From Nocardia sp. SYP-A9097 (GTDB lineage: Bacteria > Actinomycetota > Actinomycetes > Mycobacteriales > Mycobacteriaceae): a stretch of DNA of 64,000 bases. Below the pieces are notes generated by a model, which was not told the DNA's origin, made no database searches, and saw only the letters and a list, made by a program, of their open reading frames with translations. Below are positions 16,891 through 25,337 of this stretch, in pieces; the stretch's first letter is position 1, and every line of letters starts with the position of its first letter. Where the stretch lies: contig NZ_WJIC01000010.1 in assembly GCF_009649815.1 (NCBI RefSeq), forward strand, positions 124,001 to 188,000, given 5' to 3'. Position numbers and translations under genes: made by a program.

Positions 16891-17313
16891 TTACGCGAAG
16901 GTGTTGATACCGGCGATCATGGCGCGGACCGTGGACTCGGCACTGTCATCGGCGATGGCGGCACCCCAGCCGCGGCGGCCGTTGAACTCGCACTGCACGA
17001 AGGTGGCGGTGCCGGTTTCGGTGTGGCGCTGATGGAATCGCAGGATCTCCACCGGATAGCCCTCGTCGTACAGGGCCGAGGTGAGCGCCGCGACCGGGCT
17101 CCCGGACGCCGTGACGGTGCGCAGGTGACCGGCGAACTCCAGGGTCGCGGTGAAATCCGCGGCTCGGAGGTGAGTCCATTCGCCGAGCTTGACCGCGCCC
17201 GCATAGCGGCAGTAGCGATCATGGAACTCGGTTGGACTCATACCGGCGCTTTCGGCCCGCAGGCTCGCGGGGGCAGCGGCGATGAACGTGTGTATATCGA
17301 TTGTGAGTGTCAT
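16891..17313 (-). CDS. Stand-alone LeuA-regulatory-type domain protein
   Basis: A 140-residue protein. Its last about 75 residues (GSPVAALTSALYDEGYPVEILRF, then TATFVQCEFNGRRGWGAAI and TVRAMIAGIN) follow the pattern of the C-terminal allosteric (leucine-binding) domain of alpha-isopropylmalate synthase. The catalytic TIM barrel is missing; residues 1-60 contain a short helical lead (SPTEFHDRYCRY). It may be an independent amino-acid sensor or a partner subunit. ATG 17313 is preferred over the upstream ATG at 17379 because the latter adds unrelated basic residues. Function is not established. Confidence 0.75.
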   Translation of the reverse strand: MTLTIDIHTFIAAAPASLRAESAGMSPTEFHDRYCRYAGAVKLGEWTHLRAADFTATLEFAGHLRTVTASGSPVAALTSALYDEGYPVEILRFHQRHTETGTATFVQCEFNGRRGWGAAIADDSAESTVRAMIAGINTFA

Positions 17314-17782
17314 TGAACTAGGTCTTCCCGACTTCTTCTCAGAAATTGGCAGAGGGGACCAGCGCAAAAAAAAGTTCAAACGGCCGCAGCGAGGGGCCGG
17401 TCCGAATCAGACCCCGCTACGGCGGAGAACTACGAGTACGCGCTCGACAGCCACCGTCGCGGTGAGCGGAACAATCGCTGCGCGGTCGCGGTCGGCGACA
17501 TCGAGCGCAGCGTTGCGGCTGTTGAGGGGATTCGGCACGGCACCGAGCATAGGGGCAGGCCCTCGCATTGGCAACCATATTCGCATTCGACCCACGGGTA
17601 ACTTCGTCGCAGGTCATCAGGTGTGTGGCGCAGGCCATACCGCCTAGCGACGGCAAGCACAGCAACCAGCCTCGTATGGCACGACTTCCATGGTTCCGGG
17701 CGCGGGCAACAACGGATGTCACAATGGGCAAACCTTGCCGGACGCTCGTTCCAACCCTCCGTGAACAACCGGGAGCAATACG
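17314..17782. other. 470-bp gap with no firm gene
   Basis: The gap contains a possible 47-codon minus-strand frame (17550 to 17407) with no strong ribosome site and no recognisable domain. The final 100 bp before 17783 must hold the promoter of the four-helix protein, with a GGGAG site 7 nt before its ATG. No known metal-regulator box was identified. Confidence 0.4.
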
Positions 17783-18118
17783 ATGACCGATCCGAAGATC
17801 ATGAGCACCATCAACCATTTGTTCGGCTGTCACCGCACCTGCGTCCGCCAAACCGGCGAATCCCTGGACCTGAGTGGGGAACACGCCGCCCGCGCGCATA
17901 TCGCCCAACTGATGGACTGTGCGGCCATCTGCCGCCTCACCGCCGACATCCTGGACCGCCGCTCCCCCTGGGCCCTGGCGCTGTGCGAGCTCACCGCCCA
18001 GGTGTGCACCGCCACCGCGGAGAGCTGCGAACAACTCGACGAGAAGATCTGCGCCCGCACCTGCCGCGAAACCGCTGACGTACTAACGATTCTCGCGGCT
18101 CAGCTCGCGGAGAGCTGA
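17783..18118 (+). CDS. Cys-rich four-helix bundle protein (DUF326/Csp-like)
   Basis: A 111-residue all-helical protein with about nine cysteines spaced along the helices (FGCHRTCVRQ, MDCAAICRLT, ALCELTAQVCTATAESCEQL, ICARTCRETA). This matches the DUF326 four-helix copper-storage (Csp3) family, in which cysteines line the bundle core and bind Cu(I). There is no signal peptide, so it should be cytosolic. No copper exporter or CsoR/CueR regulator is adjacent. Confidence 0.85.
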   Translation: MTDPKIMSTINHLFGCHRTCVRQTGESLDLSGEHAARAHIAQLMDCAAICRLTADILDRRSPWALALCELTAQVCTATAESCEQLDEKICARTCRETADVLTILAAQLAES

Positions 18119-18157
18119 CCCGAAGAGCCCGCCCCGGCGGACTTCCCCATCACATAC

Positions 18158-18189
18158 CGCAGGCCGTGCTCGACAGAGCACGGGCTGCG
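18158..18189. terminator. Bidirectional terminator before polA stop
   Basis: A 14-bp stem with one mismatch and a GACA loop, between convergent genes. Confidence 0.6.
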
Positions 18190-18207
18190 AGGTCTGGTGC
18201 GGTTCCG

Positions 18208-20946
18208 CTAGTGGGCGGCGGAGTCCCAGCTGCGGCCTACGCCGACGGAGACCTCGAGCGGGACCGAGAGTTCGATGGCGTTCGACATGTGTTCGCGGGC
18301 AAGGGATTCGAGTTGTTCGCGTTCGCCGGGGGCAACTTCGAAGATGAGTTCGTCATGCACCTGCAGGAGCATGCGGGATTTGAGGCCCGCGGCGGCGACG
18401 GCGCGCTGGGTGTCGATCATGGCGACCTTGATGATGTCGGCGGCCGTGCCCTGGATGGGGGCGTTCAGGGCCATGCGTTCGGCGGCCTCGCGGCGCTGAC
18501 GGTTCGACGAGTCGAGGTCGGGGAGGTAGCGCCGGCGGCCGAAGAGGGTTTCGGTGTAGCCGGTCTTGCGGGCCAATTCGACTGCCTCGCGCAGGTATTC
18601 GCGGATCGCGCCGAAGCGTTCGAAGTAGACGTCCATCTGCGCCTTGGCCTCTTCGGCGCTGATCTTCAACTGCTGGGACAGGCCGTAGGCGGAGAGTCCA
18701 TAGGCCAGACCGTAGGACATGGCCTTGATGCGGCGGCGCAGCTCCGGATCGACCTCGGTGATCGGAATGTCGAATGCCTTGGAGGCGACGAAATTGTGCA
18801 GATCCTCGCCGGAGTTGAATGCCTCGATGAGGCCCTCGTCCTTGGAAAGGTGCGCCATGATGCGCATTTCGATCTGGCTGTAATCCGCGGTCATGAGCGA
18901 TTCGAACCCCGGACCCACCACGAACGTATCGCGAATACGACGACCCATATCGGTGCGGATCGGAATGTTCTGCAGATTCGGCTCGGTCGAGGACAGGCGA
19001 CCCGTCGCGGCGACCGTCTGATTGAAGGTGGTGTGAATCCGCCCGTCGTCGGCGACCGACTTGAGCAGGCCGTCGACCGTCACCTTCAGCCGGGTGGCGT
19101 CACGGTGTTCGAGCATATGCTGCAGGAACGGGTGCTGGGTCTTCTCGTAAAGCCCTTCCAGCGCATCGGCATCGGTGGTGTAACCGGTTTTGGTGCGCTT
19201 GGTCTTGGGCATGTCGAGTTCGTCGAACAGCACCACCTGGAGCTGTTTGGGCGAGCCCAGGTTGATCTGCTTGCCGATCACCCCGTAGGCGGCCTGTGCG
19301 GCCTCGGCGACACGGTTGGCGAATTCGCCTTGCAGTTCATCCAATTGGGCGGAGTCGACCGCGATACCGGCGGCCTCCAGATCGGCGAGCACGCTGAGCA
19401 GCGGCAGTTCCATATCGCCGAGCAGCGCGGTGGATTCGATGCGCTCGAGTTCGGCGTCGAAGGCGTCGGCGAGGTCGGAAACCGCTCGGGCGCGCAGCAT
19501 TTCGCCCTTGGCGACCTCTTCGTCGACCTGGTCCTCGTCATCGAGCAGGGACAGCTGGGTTTCGCCGGTGTCCTCCACGCGCAGTTCGCGACTCAGGTAG
19601 CGCAGTGAGAGGTCGTCGAGGTTGAAGGTGCGCTGGCCGGGCCGCACCAGGTAGGCGGCGATGGCGGTATCGCTGCTGAGCCCGCCGAGTGTCCAGCCGC
19701 GACCGCGTAGCGCGTGCATGGCGGATTTGGCCTCGTGCAGGGCTTTCGGGGTCTCCGGATCGGCGAGCCAGGCGCCGAGCGCGGCTTCGTCCTCCGGGGT
19801 GAGGGTGTGTACGTCGAGGTAGCCGCCTTCACCGTCGGCGGCGGCCAGGGCGATGGCCTTCACGTCACCGTGCACCGGGTTGCCGACGCCGACAACCGAA
19901 ACACCGTGCCGGACACCGGCTTTGGCGTGCTCCGCCAGCCACCCGGCCAATGCGCCGGGGGCGATGGCCGCACCGCTGATGTCGAACCCGACCTCGGCTT
20001 CGGCCTCGACCGGGGCGAGGGTGTCGAACAGCCGATCGCGCAGCACCCGGAATTCGAGTTCGTCGAAGAGCCGATGGATCTTGTCCCGATCCCACGGCTG
20101 CATACCCAGCTGATCCGGGGTGTACGGCAGCGGCACCTCCTTCACCATCTCGGTGAGCTGGCGGTTGAGGATCACGCTGGAAAGGTTGGCGCGCAAGGCA
20201 TCTCCGACCTTGCCCTTGACCGTGTCGACCTTGTCCACGAGTGCGTTGAGGTCACCGTATTCGCGGATCCACTTGGTGGCGGTCTTCTCCCCCACGCCCG
20301 GAATACCCGGCAGATTGTCACTCGGGTCGCCGCGCAGCGCCGCGAAATCCGGGTACTGCGCCGGGGTGAGCCCGTACTTCTCCTCGACGGCCGCCGGGGT
20401 GAACCGGGTCAGCTCCGAGACACCCTTCTTCGGGTACAGCACGGTCACATTGTCATTGACCAGTTGCAGCGAATCCCGGTCGCCGGTGACGATCAGCACC
20501 CGGAATCCCTGCGGCACCGCCTGCGTCACCAGCGTGGCGATCACATCATCGGCCTCGTACCCGTCGATGGCCATCACCGGAATCCCCAGCGCCCCCAGCA
20601 CTTCCTGGGTGGTCTCCACCTGCCCCCGGAACTCATCCGGCGTGCTGGCCCGATTCGCCTTGTACTCCGGATAAGCCTCGGTCCGAAACGTCTTCCGGCT
20701 CACATCGAACGCCGCCGCCACATGGGTGGGCTTCTCATCCCGCAACAAATTGATCAACATCGCGGTGAACCCGTACACCGCATTGGTGGTCTGCCCACCT
20801 GCCGTCTTGAAGTTCTCCGCCGGCAACGCATAGAACGCGCGATATGCCAGCGAATGCCCATCCAACAGCAGCAATGTCGGCTGCTCGGCGGAGGCATCGG
20901 GAACGGAGACGGCACTCGGCCGTTGATCGGTAGAGGCAGGGGTCAC
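18208..20946 (-). CDS. polA: DNA polymerase I
   Basis: A 912-residue PolA, closely matching mycobacterial PolA. It has an N-terminal 5' nuclease (about 30-300: LLLLDGHSLAYRAFYALP, VTGDRDSLQL, GDPSDNLPGIPGVGEKTA), a degenerate 3'-5' exonuclease region (about 310-510) without the catalytic carboxylate set, and a C-terminal polymerase with motif A TADYSQIEMR and motif C LLQVHDELIFE. The GTG at 20946 gives the family-like N-terminus; upstream codons to 21114 run into tRNA-Trp promoter sequence and are rejected. No clear ribosome site was found before the GTG. It fills gaps in lagging-strand synthesis and repair. Confidence 0.95.
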   Translation of the reverse strand: MTPASTDQRPSAVSVPDASAEQPTLLLLDGHSLAYRAFYALPAENFKTAGGQTTNAVYGFTAMLINLLRDEKPTHVAAAFDVSRKTFRTEAYPEYKANRASTPDEFRGQVETTQEVLGALGIPVMAIDGYEADDVIATLVTQAVPQGFRVLIVTGDRDSLQLVNDNVTVLYPKKGVSELTRFTPAAVEEKYGLTPAQYPDFAALRGDPSDNLPGIPGVGEKTATKWIREYGDLNALVDKVDTVKGKVGDALRANLSSVILNRQLTEMVKEVPLPYTPDQLGMQPWDRDKIHRLFDELEFRVLRDRLFDTLAPVEAEAEVGFDISGAAIAPGALAGWLAEHAKAGVRHGVSVVGVGNPVHGDVKAIALAAADGEGGYLDVHTLTPEDEAALGAWLADPETPKALHEAKSAMHALRGRGWTLGGLSSDTAIAAYLVRPGQRTFNLDDLSLRYLSRELRVEDTGETQLSLLDDEDQVDEEVAKGEMLRARAVSDLADAFDAELERIESTALLGDMELPLLSVLADLEAAGIAVDSAQLDELQGEFANRVAEAAQAAYGVIGKQINLGSPKQLQVVLFDELDMPKTKRTKTGYTTDADALEGLYEKTQHPFLQHMLEHRDATRLKVTVDGLLKSVADDGRIHTTFNQTVAATGRLSSTEPNLQNIPIRTDMGRRIRDTFVVGPGFESLMTADYSQIEMRIMAHLSKDEGLIEAFNSGEDLHNFVASKAFDIPITEVDPELRRRIKAMSYGLAYGLSAYGLSQQLKISAEEAKAQMDVYFERFGAIREYLREAVELARKTGYTETLFGRRRYLPDLDSSNRQRREAAERMALNAPIQGTAADIIKVAMIDTQRAVAAAGLKSRMLLQVHDELIFEVAPGEREQLESLAREHMSNAIELSVPLEVSVGVGRSWDSAAH

Positions 20947-21091
20947 GCAGGAGAGTCTAGGGACGTGCACCGACACATGGGGGAAGCGGGCACTTTCGCC
21001 GCGCCCACCGGCCGACACAGGTCGCACGGCCGCCGCCGGCCGGTCCCCCACCAGCGCCTGGAAATCCGATTTCGCGTCGGCGGCGGGTCCT

Positions 21092-21097
21092 GATAAT
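21092..21097 (+). promoter_or_regulatory. Probable -10 element of tRNA-Trp
   Basis: GATAAT lies 21 nt before the tRNA 5' end. A -35 box is not distinct. Confidence 0.4.
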
Positions 21098-21118
21098 CTT
21101 GCCGCGCACAACATGCCA

Positions 21119-21191
<73 letters not shown>

Positions 21192-21196
21192 CAATA

Positions 21197-21232
21197 TTCG
21201 GGCCGGTTACCCATCAGGGTGACCGGCCCGAA
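21197..21232. terminator. Terminator after tRNA-Trp and livF
   Basis: An 11-bp stem (TTCGGGCCGGT / ACCGGCCCGAA) extended by further pairs, between tRNA-Trp and the convergent livF-like gene. Confidence 0.7.
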
Positions 21233-21253
21233 TGCCGGTGCCGAGCAGGCGAA

Positions 21254-22030
21254 TCAGCCGACGCCGAGGTAGGCGGATTTGACTGCCGGGTCGTGCAGGA
21301 GGTCTCGGCCCGCGCCGGTTTTGGTGACTTCGCCGGTTTCGAGAATGTAGGCGCGGTCGCTTCGGGTCAGGGCCTGCTGGGCGTTCTGCTCGACCAGCAG
21401 GACCGTGGTGCCCTGGGCGTTGATGTCGGCGATGATTTTGAAGATCTGCTGGATGACCATGGGGGCCAAGCCCATTGACGGTTCGTCGAGCAGGAGCAGC
21501 TTCGGGCGGGCCATCAGGGAGCGGGCGATGGCCACCATTTGCTGTTCACCGCCGGAGAGGGTGCCGCCGACCTGCTTCTGGCGTTCCTGTACGCGCGGGA
21601 AGAGCGAGAAGATCCATTCCAGGGTGTGGTTGTACTCGACCCTGTTCTTGAATGGGCGTGAGTAGCAACCCATGTCGAGGTTTTCCTGGACCGTCATACC
21701 GGGGAAGACGCCGCGGCCCTCGGGGGCTTGGATGAGGCCCAGGCCCACGCGTTCGTGCGCTTTCACCCGGGTGATATCGCGGCCCTCGAAGAGGATTCGG
21801 CCGCGACCCAGTGGGAGCAGACCGGAGAGGGCGCGCATGGTGGTGGTCTTGCCCGCGCCGTTCGCACCCAGCAGGGTGACCAGTTCACCCGGTGCGACGG
21901 AGAGCGAAATGCCATGCAGGGCTTGGATTCTGCCGTAGCTGACGACCATATCGTCGACCTGCAACAGCGCATCGGGATCCGCGCCCGGCATATCTCCCTT
22001 GGCGGCAGGCGAATTCGTCGGCAATGTCAT
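21254..22030 (-). CDS. livF: Branched-chain amino-acid ABC transporter ATPase (LivF-like)
   Basis: A 258-residue ATPase with Walker A GANGAGKTT, signature LSGGEQQM and Walker B LLLLDEPSMGL followed by the LivF-typical LAPMVIQQIF. It pairs with the LivG-like subunit to drive uptake of branched-chain amino acids or related carboxamides. Its ATG overlaps the livG stop (ATGA). It is the last gene of the five-gene operon, followed by a hairpin. Confidence 0.93.
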   Translation of the reverse strand: MTLPTNSPAAKGDMPGADPDALLQVDDMVVSYGRIQALHGISLSVAPGELVTLLGANGAGKTTTMRALSGLLPLGRGRILFEGRDITRVKAHERVGLGLIQAPEGRGVFPGMTVQENLDMGCYSRPFKNRVEYNHTLEWIFSLFPRVQERQKQVGGTLSGGEQQMVAIARSLMARPKLLLLDEPSMGLAPMVIQQIFKIIADINAQGTTVLLVEQNAQQALTRSDRAYILETGEVTKTGAGRDLLHDPAVKSAYLGVG

Positions 22031-22995
22031 TGATCCGCACCCACTTCCTCATCGGGGACGCCCAGGTAGGCGGCGATCACCTTGGGGTTGTCCCGGATCT
22101 CCGCGGGCAGTCCGTCGGCGATCTTGCGGCCGAATTCGAGCACCACAATACGGTCGGTCACGCCCATGACCAGGCGCATATCGTGCTCGATGAGCAGCAC
22201 CGTGAAACCGTCGTCACGAATTTTGCGGATCAGATCCATGAGCGCGGACTTCTCGCTCGGATTGAATCCGGCCGCGGGTTCGTCCAGGCACAGCAATTTC
22301 GGCTCGGTGGCCAGCGCACGGGCGATCTCCAGGCGGCGCTGATCGCCATAGGAGAGGTTGCGCGCCTTCTCGACCGCGCGCGGGGCGATGCCGACGAATT
22401 CCAGCAGCGCCATACCGCGTTCGATGGCGTCCCTCTCCTCGCGGCGGTGCCGCGCGGTGCGGAAGACCGCGCCCGGCACCGAAGTGTGGTGCCGCGCATC
22501 GGTTCCCACGACAACATTCTCCAGCGCCGTCATCTCCTGGAACAGCCGCACATTCTGGAAGGTGCGGGCGATACCCAGGCGGGTGATCTCATTGCGCTTG
22601 GATTTGGTGAGCGGTTTGCCGTCGAACGACACAGTGCCCGAGGACGGGCGGTACACACCGGTAATGGCGTTGAAGCAGGTGGTCTTGCCCGCGCCATTGG
22701 GTCCGATCATGCCGAGGATTTCGCCACGGCGGATCTCGAAGCTCACATTGTCCAGTGCGGTGAGGCCGCCGAATTTCACCGTCAGCCCGTCGGTGCGCAG
22801 TAGCGACGCACCCACGGCGGTTTCGATTTCACGATGCGGCGCAACAACTTCCGCGACGACTTCGGCGTCCTTGTAGATCGGCAGGACCTCGGTGACATCG
22901 AGCGTCCCCGCGGCCTGCCTGACCTCCTCGGTGGTGTAACCGGCCGCCATATCCTCATTGTCGAACAGCGCGCCACCCGCGCCCGGCCCGGTCAT
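22027..22995 (-). CDS. livG: Branched-chain amino-acid ABC transporter ATPase (LivG-like), N-terminally extended
   Basis: A 322-residue ATPase with Walker A GPNGAGKTT, signature LSYGDQRRLE and Walker B LLCLDEPAAGFNP. The ABC core starts only at about residue 66 (LLRTDGLTVKFGG). The preceding 65 residues are acidic and of unknown function, against an E. coli LivG of about 255 residues. The ATG at 22995 overlaps the livM stop (ATGA), which supports the long form; an internal start would leave a gap in coupling. Confidence 0.92.
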   Translation of the reverse strand: MTGPGAGGALFDNEDMAAGYTTEEVRQAAGTLDVTEVLPIYKDAEVVAEVVAPHREIETAVGASLLRTDGLTVKFGGLTALDNVSFEIRRGEILGMIGPNGAGKTTCFNAITGVYRPSSGTVSFDGKPLTKSKRNEITRLGIARTFQNVRLFQEMTALENVVVGTDARHHTSVPGAVFRTARHRREERDAIERGMALLEFVGIAPRAVEKARNLSYGDQRRLEIARALATEPKLLCLDEPAAGFNPSEKSALMDLIRKIRDDGFTVLLIEHDMRLVMGVTDRIVVLEFGRKIADGLPAEIRDNPKVIAAYLGVPDEEVGADQ

Positions 22996-24218
22996 CGCTG
23001 CCCTCCAGTGGTTTCGACGGGCGTGCGGTGAACCGCGCGGTAGACCGTGCGTCCGTAGGCGAGCAGTTTCTGCCGCACCGGGAACAAACCCTGCGGCCGG
23101 AAGATCATGACCACCACCAGCGTGACGCCGTAGAACAGATACTTGTAGTCGCCGAGCGACTGCCCGCCGATATTCACCGACATGAACCGGTTCGGCAGAT
23201 ACACGATCAGGAACGCGCCGACGATGACACCCAGTTTATTGCCCTGACCGCCGATCACCACCGCGCACAGGAACAGCATCGAATTGATGATGTTGAATCC
23301 GGTCGGATTGATGAACTGCACCTGACCGGCGTACAGCGCACCCGACATACCGCCGATGCCCGCGCCGATCATGAACGCCCACAGCTTGAATTTGAAGGTC
23401 GGGACGCCCATCATCTCGGCGACGTCCTCGTCCTCGCGAATCGCCACCCAGGCGCGGCCGACCCGGCTGCGCTCCAGATTGCCGACGAACAGCAGCACGA
23501 TGACCACCAGGGTCATGCCGAGCCAGAACCACCAGGCGCCGGAGTTGGCCCGGTCCAACAGGTTCGAGCTGTTCTTGTCGCCGAGATTGCCGGAGGAGAA
23601 GTACCCGTCCGGATGCGTCTCGGAGACTCCGACGCGCGGATACGCGATACGGGACAGGCCGAGGCTGCCATTGGTGATATCACCCAGATTGTCGGCGAGC
23701 AGACGCACGATCTCACCGAAACCGAGGGTGACGATGGCCAGGTAATCACCGCGCAGCCGCAGCGTCGGCGTACCCAGGATCAGGCCGGAGATCGCGGTGA
23801 CCAGGATCGCCAGCGGCACACAGACGATCCAGGCCCAACTCGGGCTCAGCCAGCCGTCGGTTTGATTCCACGGACTGTTCGGACTGGTGAGCAGACCGAC
23901 CGTGTACGCGCCCACCGCATAGAAGCCGACATAGCCGAGATCGAGCAGACCGGCTTGGCCGACAACGACATTCAGCCCGACGGCGATCAGCGCCGTCATG
24001 GCGAACTGCGCCATCACACCGGAGAAACTGGTGCCCGGCGTATCGAGCAGCGGCGGCGGGAACAGCGGTAGCAGCGCGAGCAGGATGATCACCGGCACGC
24101 CGACGCCCCACTGCGCGGGACGGGACAGCCCACCCCACCAATCACGCAGGGAGTCGCCGATACCGCGACCCTTCGGCTCGGACTTCGGTTGTGGTGCAGC
24201 GGATTTCGATATCGTCAT
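22992..24218 (-). CDS. livM: Branched-chain amino-acid ABC transporter permease (LivM-like)
   Basis: A 408-residue integral membrane protein with about ten hydrophobic segments. It carries the LivM motif GYVGFYAVGAYTVGLL and the ATPase-contact loop SRVGRAWVAIREDEDVAEMMG. A polar N-terminal stretch of about 30 residues precedes the first membrane helix. It heterodimerises with LivH. Both ends overlap neighbouring genes by 4 nt, showing tight translational coupling. Confidence 0.94.
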   Translation of the reverse strand: MTISKSAAPQPKSEPKGRGIGDSLRDWWGGLSRPAQWGVGVPVIILLALLPLFPPPLLDTPGTSFSGVMAQFAMTALIAVGLNVVVGQAGLLDLGYVGFYAVGAYTVGLLTSPNSPWNQTDGWLSPSWAWIVCVPLAILVTAISGLILGTPTLRLRGDYLAIVTLGFGEIVRLLADNLGDITNGSLGLSRIAYPRVGVSETHPDGYFSSGNLGDKNSSNLLDRANSGAWWFWLGMTLVVIVLLFVGNLERSRVGRAWVAIREDEDVAEMMGVPTFKFKLWAFMIGAGIGGMSGALYAGQVQFINPTGFNIINSMLFLCAVVIGGQGNKLGVIVGAFLIVYLPNRFMSVNIGGQSLGDYKYLFYGVTLVVVMIFRPQGLFPVRQKLLAYGRTVYRAVHRTPVETTGGQR

Positions 24219-25252
24219 ACCCGCGCCCTCCCCAGGCTCTCACCGAGAATGCCGGTGGGACGGAACATGAGCACGGCCACCAGCACCACGAACGCGACAA
24301 CATCACGCCACTGGGTGCCGAACAGAATCTGACCGTAATTCTCCGCGAGTCCGAGCAACAGACCACCCAGCAGCGCACCACGCAGATTGCCGATACCACC
24401 GAGCACCGCGGCACTGAATGCCTTGATACCCAGGATGAATCCGCCCGAGTAGATGATGCCGTTCGGGATCTTCAACGTGTACAGCATGGCCGCCGCGCCG
24501 GCGAGCAGACCGCCGAGCAGGAAGGTGAGCATGATGATCCGCTCCCGCGACACACCCATCAGGGTGGCGGTATCCGGATCCTGCGCCACCGCGCGAATAC
24601 CGCGGCCGAATTTGGTTCTGTTGATGAGGATTTCGGTGGTGGCCGCCAAAATGATCGCGGCCACGATGATCACGATGGTCACGTTCGAGACCGAAGCGCC
24701 GAAGAGGGTGAACTGCTCGGTGGGTTGCACCAGCATGATCGGCTGCTGCGCGTTGGTGCCGCCGAGCTTGGTCGAGAACTTCGGCAGCACATAGTGCACG
24801 AACTCCTGCAGCACGAACGACATGCCGATCGCGGTGATCAGGAAGATGAGTGGTTTGGCCCCGCGCTTACGCAGCGGGCGATAGGCGATGCGTTCCAGGC
24901 CGACCGCGGTCGCACCCGAGACCAGCATGCCGAAGATCATGGCTACCAACAGGTAGACGACGGTGAGGACGATGCCTTCGGAGTACACATTGCCGCTGGG
25001 CGAGAATCCGACCACCATCAGACCGATGTACTGACCGAACATGCCCACCATGAAGATTTCCGAATGGGCGAAATTGATCAGTCGCAGCACACCGTAGACC
25101 AATGTGTAGCCGACCGCTACCAGAGCGTAGATCGAGCCGTAAGCCAAGCCGTCCACGGTGAGTCGCCAGAATTGGTCGACCACGCCCGAGACGTTGAATT
25201 CGATGGACCCGTTGGCAAGCAGAGCCGCATCGGCCAATAGGGATGAAGACAT
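24215..25252 (-). CDS. livH: Branched-chain amino-acid ABC transporter permease (LivH-like)
   Basis: A 345-residue permease with about eight membrane segments. It has the family start GLAYGSIYALVAVGYTLVYG, the NFAHSEIFMVG motif and the coupling loop TKFGRGIRAVAQDPDTATLMG. The N-terminal 30 residues precede the first helix. A GAGAG site lies near the ATG at 25252. It is separated from the binding-protein gene by 85 bp that contain a strong hairpin. Confidence 0.94.
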   Translation of the reverse strand: MSSSLLADAALLANGSIEFNVSGVVDQFWRLTVDGLAYGSIYALVAVGYTLVYGVLRLINFAHSEIFMVGMFGQYIGLMVVGFSPSGNVYSEGIVLTVVYLLVAMIFGMLVSGATAVGLERIAYRPLRKRGAKPLIFLITAIGMSFVLQEFVHYVLPKFSTKLGGTNAQQPIMLVQPTEQFTLFGASVSNVTIVIIVAAIILAATTEILINRTKFGRGIRAVAQDPDTATLMGVSRERIIMLTFLLGGLLAGAAAMLYTLKIPNGIIYSGGFILGIKAFSAAVLGGIGNLRGALLGGLLLGLAENYGQILFGTQWRDVVAFVVLVAVLMFRPTGILGESLGRARV

Positions 25253-25272
25253 TCAAAACTCTCGCCGTAGAG

Positions 25273-25325
25273 GAAGCGGCGCGCCGGACGGGTTTGTGAC
25301 CCGCCGTAACCGGCCGCGCCGCTTC
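25273..25325 (-). terminator. Intercistronic hairpin between the binding-protein and permease genes
   Basis: Perfect 11-bp arms (GAAGCGGCGCG / CGCGCCGCTTC) with inner complementarity, placed just after the binding-protein stop. There is no U tract, so it is likely an mRNA-stabilising or partial-termination element that raises receptor over permease. Confidence 0.6.
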
Positions 25326-25337
25326 GAGTCGGGGGGA

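Noticed and set aside
17407..17550. 47-codon minus-strand frame in the gap before the Cys-rich gene
   Set aside because: No strong ribosome site, no family resemblance; kept only as a note in the gap entry.
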